Positions 58,610-64,000 of a stretch of 64,000 nucleotides of DNA are shown here, in pieces (the first letter of the stretch is position 1; each line of letters begins with the position of its first letter). Source of the DNA: Sternotherus odoratus (Eukaryota > Chordata > Testudines > Kinosternidae); the NCBI GenBank assembly GCA_032164245.1, contig JAVMKO010000006.1:38156319-38220318 (forward strand), read 5' to 3'. The position numbers and the translations under genes are program-made. The notes under the pieces were generated by a model. The model searched no databases. It saw nothing but the letters and a program-made list of their open reading frames with translations, and was not told the origin of the DNA.

Positions 58610-59550
58610 CTTTTTCTATCTTAGTTTCCTTTTTCCTGCTTCACTTTGTACATTATTATGTCTGTATTAAAGCGGCTCTATCAAATTTAGTATAAAGCAC
58701 TTTACAATACTTCATAGGAATGGCATATATACAATTCTAATTATATTTTATACAACACTTTTTGCTTACTACTGTACTTATATCATTGGTATCCAATAAA
58801 TACATTTAAAAATATTTAAGAAAATATTTAAAAGACTGTTGAGAAAATATCCCATGATGAAATGTCATTTTTTAGTTATTTTTCAGAAGTTTTAATATAT
58901 CCATACAGATATATTCAAATACAATGACAAAGAAAACAGCAGGAGTATGGATTTAACAATATCACAGCATGAAATATTCATAGATAAATACTCCTGAGTG
59001 TTATAAGATAAATAATTCCGTAACAACCTCCCAACCACAAAACTAAAAAAAGGGAGAAGCATCAGAAGCCTAATGCACTTGGATTCAATTGTAATGCTCT
59101 CATGAAAGACCAAACATCTTCATAGTTGGATCTTATGTCTCCATAGATTAATGTCAGTTTTTTCAAGAGGGCGGTGTTGGTTTGGTCAGTTAGCCAATCA
59201 AAGAATGCAAGGGGAAGAAGCTGATATCCATTTTCATAAAATGACTCTTCTGTTCACTATAAATGCTACAGCAATTCATTTCCTGGCATTACTCAAACAG
59301 GGAAGATCTAGAATACCAAAACACATAGGCTTGACATAGAAATTGCTACCCTGGTCACCTTAGACAGAGCATCACAAATGCCATGCTTTCTACTGTTCTG
59401 CCTATTGTGCCATTAGGACTGTTCAATAAATGAAGTCATTTGAAGGGTTAATCACAAGGAAAGCTCACTACCGGTTGGAAAAGGGGAGTTTTACTAAGGA
59501 TGGATTCCTGAGCAGAACTGGCAGAACATCCCTGAGCGTCCCATCAAAAC
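58610..59550. other. Intronic sequence, no gene recognised
   Basis: AT-rich; nothing recognised. Confidence 0.5.
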
Positions 59551-59554
59551 TGCT

Positions 59555-60630
59555 TCTTCCCTGCCTGTCTGCCCTTAGAGGACCCAGGTCGGTCTAGTCG
59601 GTGCATGCTCCCCAACATGGAGCGGTGCCTGGAGTCCCAGCCGATGGCACCCAGCCAGAGAGCCTGGCGGGTGTCGAGGGCAATCCACGTGGTCTCTGCC
59701 CTGGGCTGACAATGGATGGTGAATGGCGTTGGGAACGTTCCGTCGACTGTGACCAGTACCACTCTGGGGAAGACCATGGGGAGCCAGTGATGGCGCTCCA
59801 GGTAGCGGCGGGGAAGAGACACCATGGGCCACTTGCAAGACCTCTGGCCTGGAAGGTTTCCAGACATCTGGAGAGACCTGGGTCAACACGGCCAGGCTGC
59901 TCCGCTCAGCATGAGTCACAGGCCTGGAAACCGAAGGGGATTGAGGACTGCCTGATTCGGGCCTAGCCTCTGCCCCTGGTGCACCTTGATACCACTGCGA
60001 AGAGGGCTTCTTGGTCCTCTTATGCCCCAAGACTGGAAGCAGTGCCGACTGGATGAAGGCGCTGGGGGATCGCTGTATGCTGACATCGCGGTGCCCGGTG
60101 CTGGCTCGGAGCGGCATGTCAGAGCCGGCGTCAGCGCCAACTCCATTAGGATGGCCCAGAGTCGAATATCCCTTTCTCTTTTCGTCCAGGGCTTGAACGA
60201 CTTGCAGATCTTGCAACGATTGCTGATATGGGTCTCACCCAAACAGCATAAACATCCATGTGCGGGTCACTCCTTGGCATAGAACACCTGCAAGTGTTGC
60301 ATGACTTAAAACCCAGAGCTTGGGACATGCCCCAGCCCGGGCACTCTAACTAACTGAACTAACTTGTAGAACTAAGTGACTACTGGTACAAGAAGAACAC
60401 TAAGGACGAGCTGCAGCAATGCTGGAGGTGTGAAGTTCCGATGCACCGTCACTGGTGATAAGAAGAAACTGAGGACAGGGGAGCACGCAGCGCCCCTTAT
60501 AGCACACCAAGGCGGCGCCACTCCAGGGGTTGGGGGGGGGCACTAAGGGAAAAACTTCCGGCACTGGTGCACATGGTGAGCATGCACACCTACTGTGGAA
60601 TACACATGAGCAATCACTCAAAGAAGAATA
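59555..60630 (-). mobile_element. DIRS-like or LTR-type retrotransposon leader and gag-like remnant
   Basis: A GC-rich island in AT-rich intron. On the minus strand it starts TTCTTTGAGTGATTGCTCAT, a leader familiar from reptile retrotransposons, with a CTATAAGGGGCGC TATA-like box near 60500. Two broken frames follow. One has CNTCRCSMPRSDPH, the other CKICKSFKPWTKRERD; together they recall the Cys-rich N-terminal domain of a DIRS-type gag, now separated by a frameshift. The 213-codon frame at 59575-60216 continues past it without recognisable catalytic domains. No pol follows at lower coordinates. Confidence 0.5.
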
Positions 60631-60639
60631 ATTTCTGTG

Positions 60640-61920
60640 TCATAAGAAAATCCAAAGCTGATTGTCCAAGAATATTCTCCCCAGATTTGGAGCATCCATC
60701 AAATACTCATTTAGAGATCTTCAACCTGAATATTGTTTGGTGGAGAGAGGGAAAGAATTTTTCTCCTGCAGATGGATGTAGAGTTTGGGAGGGACACAAC
60801 ACCAGAAGCTACCTGCCTCTTTGTGAAACAATATCCTTGCTACTGTGCAAGGGATAAAGTTAGGTGGATGGGCAGAGCATGCAACTCCAGAACTACACAC
60901 ATGATTTGGAGATGAAAGAATTAGTAGCACATGCAAAGAATGATTCTGACACCTGGACAGTTGTGTGGTGCAGATAAGCACTCTGTCCTTACACCTATCA
61001 GGTTCCCAAAGGAACATAAGATTTCTGAAATTTGTGATGGCATCATGGTGCCAACTGCAGAGGCCTACATTAGAGCCTCTGTGTCTCAGTGCCTGGGAAA
61101 GCTGCAACAAAACTACAGTCCTAGACAGATCTGGGATACAGAGGTTGGTTAATTTGGCATGGTAAGTACTATCTGTCTGAACCATAACATGGCTGTTTAT
61201 CCTGTAATGGAATTCCACAATTCACCTACTTTTCTACCAGACCCTGGCTCAAAAGACCCTGTGTATCAACTGTGCTTACTCAGCAATCTGATTGGCTTCA
61301 GCATCTGCTGTTCTTCCCTTTGGGGGGTCTGTGACCAGCAGTATAGTGACCAGATAGCTTTCTTAAACCAGAGTACTGGTTATTTTAACAGTAGGAACAA
61401 AGCATTTAGATAAAACCATAAAAAAGATTGTAAAAAAACAACAGCATCCGCACGCCTGTCTTCCCCTAAGGCTTTACCATCCCATGACGGTAACCTGGGT
61501 AGGCCCTACTTCTTCAAACACATCAGCGGGGTCCAGGTGTTTCAGTCAGGTTACTCCAAAGAACTCCCTCCCCCCCACCTCAAGAGAGAGACCCTTTTAA
61601 AGTGTCACAGATCTTTTCATCTCCAGTATTCCTGGGCCTTTTTCTGTCTTGCCATTGTCTCTTAACAATCTTCAAATGTTTGTGTAGATGTGGCTTATCT
61701 TGAATAATTTTTTCCTTTCACATACCTATTAAATTAAGCCAAGATATTCATACAGTAAACATCCCAATAACCATGTCAACATATATTATTCATAAATTAT
61801 TACAGAGAGGCTCCAAATCTGTCATCACAGTGTTTTTTATTAAGTAATACAACATTTTAACTTTTTCTTATGAAAAGAAAAGTTGTTTGGGAAATCTAAG
61901 AAAAAGACTGGATAAGGCTG
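60640..61920. other. Upstream MIPOL1 intron, no gene recognised
   Basis: The 165-codon minus frame at 60721-61218 has no recognisable domain and no supporting splice context. No MIPOL1 N-terminal exon was found here. Confidence 0.5.
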
Positions 61921-61998
61921 GCTAACCTATCCAAGCCAAAACAGAGATGGACTCTTAAGCAGCAGGTACCCTGAGAAACCAGAAAAAAAATGTGTTAC

Positions 61999-62269
61999 GA
62001 GGTAAATCATTGAAATCAGCAGAGTTCTCGCTGAACTCGCTTGGGTGCTTATAGAAGTCTTATCTGCCATCTGCCAGATTTCTCGCCTGGCCAGATCATC
62101 TACTGATTCTACATACATATTTTCATGGTCAACATGTACATTAATTGCTGACCATATCCGATCATTTTTAGTATTCATAAATTTAAAAAGTTCTAAAATT
62201 ATATCAATATTTCTTTTTATAAACCCTTTCATTTCATACACGGTGCAATTATTACAATAGCTAAATGGG
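61999..62269 (-). CDS. Exon-like open frame, unknown protein
   Basis: On the minus strand an acceptor-like AAATTTTTCAG at 62270-62280 opens a frame with no stop for about 90 codons up to a weak donor candidate (CTC then GTAACA). The frame actually continues to 61927. The peptide has coding-like composition: charged, with Trp and few low-complexity runs (GFIKRNIDIILELFKFMNTK, WSAINVHVDHENMYVESVDD, LARREIWQMADK). It does not match any MIPOL1 segment I recall or any transposase I know. Same strand as MIPOL1. Could be a cassette or nested-gene exon, a retrocopy piece, or part of an unfamiliar mobile element. Confidence 0.3.
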
Positions 62270-62299
62270 CTGAAAAATTTATTTTCACAGCAACAGTCA

Positions 62300-64000
62300 A
62301 CATTTTAAAGAGTTATAGATACTTCATGTATAGCCACTCCAACAAGGTACTTGACAAAGGAAGACTCCTGCAGCTGCACAGAGCCCTGCTGAGTTCAGGA
62401 GAGCTATAGGACTGGAGGATAAGATGGTAATTCTTCAAAATTAATAATGAAGAGAAACACCCAGCTACAAAAAAGAATATGATCATCTCCCACCAAATAT
62501 CAAGCTCATATCTGAAGATTAATAAGCAAAAAAGGATTTTTCCTATAGCATGAATGTGCACGGAATGTGGAGCAAGGCACAAGGTACGCCTTCCCTCCCC
62601 CCAACTCCAATGGAGGGGTTGAGCTAATCTCAGACCTTGTGATCCTATGGGGACTATGGTTAAATGACACTAGTCACCCCATGGATGGCCAGGAGGAGCC
62701 ATGGCCACCCCCACTCCAGGGGCAAGGCACACCGAACTCTCATATGCTGTTGCAGTGGCCATGCTACCTGTGTTCATTGGAGAATTCTGGGAAGCACTGT
62801 GTCATCTGTGAGTGCTGACAGATATTTAAGTGGCTTATACTTATCACCTTCTTTTATCAAAAACAGCTCTATAAATAAGAACCAAAAGAATGAACAGGAA
62901 AAAGAGTCTTTTTATATAATTTAGCATTTCTGTTACAGAAAAATACCACTATCAACAATGCCACAACTTTACTTTTCTATATAGCATCTTTCAACCAGAA
63001 GGATCTCAAAATGCTTTACAAACTTTATAAAGAAATCATCACCCACTGAAACACAGCCACCTCTGGAGTGAAACAGAACATCTGTTTAACAGCACAATAT
63101 TTTTTATGCTATATTTAGGACAAGATCTGAAGAATGAGAGCCCAACTAAAACTCCTTGGGAGATATTTTGATAGAAAGAACGTACCGGTAGTTATCCAGA
63201 TTGGAACATCAGGATCGAGAGCCACATCTACGCTTATGAAAAGTGTCATGGGATTGTGAATGAACATAAGCAATCAGGTTCTTATGTCCACTACAAAAGA
63301 TGGCACCTCCAGCAGACAATGGCCCATAGTTCGATGCTAGCACACTAATTCAGTGCCTGACTCTAAGAAATGAGAACCAGCTACTTAATCACCAATTCCA
63401 ACCTCCTGGGTTTTCCTTGGAGACCTGCCATCGAAGTACCAACCAACCCTCCCGTTTCCTCGAGAGCTGACCAATAAGAATAAAATTTTGTATACAATTC
63501 CCCCCCCCCCCCGAAACATGATACACAAATCGAACATATATATTTAGGCATTAAGCTAAAATTAAGACTTCCTTTTTAGCAATAGCACATATATCTCAGG
63601 ACATGCAAGAGTTAATAGAGGTTATTCCTGCAATGTTAGATAAAATTCACCTAATGAAAAAACACTCCTGGCTGTTTTCCAATGTTTGCTAAAAGTATAC
63701 TTGAAATATATTTATATATGACAATGAATGGCTAAATTTTCTCTGCTCTGGAATAATTTAATAACATCTTTGTCTTTGTTACCAAAGAACCCATTATACT
63801 GGATCTCTTTATTTCAAAATGATCATTATGCTAAGCCCACCAACTCTAAAACATTTTTGTTTTTTAGTAAAGAAAACAACTGTAAACAGAGCACTTTGGT
63901 AAGGTAGATAGCTATTACAAAGTTCACTTAGAAAATCAATATAGCATTTTAGTTGGAATTTGCTCATTAAACACCCACAGCTCTAATGCAAATTATGATG
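62300..64000. other. Upstream MIPOL1 intron, no gene recognised
   Basis: AT-rich. A short GGATCTCAAAATGCTTTACA match at 63001-63020 recalls an ancient vertebrate LINE/SINE tail. A 13-C run lies at 63500-63512. No exon recognised. Confidence 0.45.

Noticed and set aside
60721..61218. 165-codon minus frame
   Set aside because: No recognisable domain, no coherent splice sites, several overlapping frames on the other strand; unsupported as a gene.

Overview
The window is vertebrate nuclear DNA and almost certainly comes from a turtle. It is AT-rich, non-coding over more than 99% of its length, and full of repeats that I recognise as typical of turtle and wider reptile genomes: CR1 LINE 3' ends, hAT, PIF/Harbinger and Tc1/mariner MITEs, tRNA-derived SINEs and solo LTRs. 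There is no prokaryotic gene organisation, no CRISPR array, no rRNA gene and no complete gene.

The one protein-coding gene I can identify is MIPOL1 (mirror-image polydactyly 1), a coiled-coil protein, on the minus strand. Four consecutive internal exons are present: 57290-57419, 51337-51370, 50906-51076 and 17590-17697. Phases and splice sites agree at every junction, giving 443 coding bases or about 148 residues from the middle of a protein of roughly 440. They are separated by introns of 5.9 kb, 260 bp and 33.2 kb. The gene runs beyond both ends of the window: the N-terminal exons lie above 57.4 kb and the C-terminal exons below 17.6 kb, and I did not find either inside the window.

From 1 to 17.6 kb is a downstream MIPOL1 intron holding CR1, SINE and hAT copies and an LTR split by a hAT element (12.9-14.3 kb). 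From 17.7 to 50.9 kb is the large intron. It holds a G-rich minisatellite block (23.8-24.5 kb), a CR1 nested in a Harbinger-like element (29.6-30.4 kb), a plus-strand terminal-exon candidate (34.3-34.6 kb), two pogo/mariner-type elements with GC-rich minisatellite cores (36.2-37.2 and 46.0-46.4 kb), a fold-back SINE inside a LINE remnant (39.5-40.6 kb), a Harbinger-type element carrying four palindromes (47.25-48.44 kb) and an LTR-type remnant split by a hAT (48.9-50.5 kb). From 51 to 64 kb are the shorter introns and upstream intron with a CR1-like remnant, a solo LTR, a SINE, an L2-like fragment, a DIRS-like remnant and an unassigned exon-like ORF near 62 kb.

I see no undescribed multi-gene system. 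The observations most worth checking are the plus-strand coiled-coil terminal exon candidate at 34.28-34.56 kb, the exon-like ORF at 62.0-62.3 kb, and related DNA transposons whose cores have been replaced by different GC-rich minisatellites.
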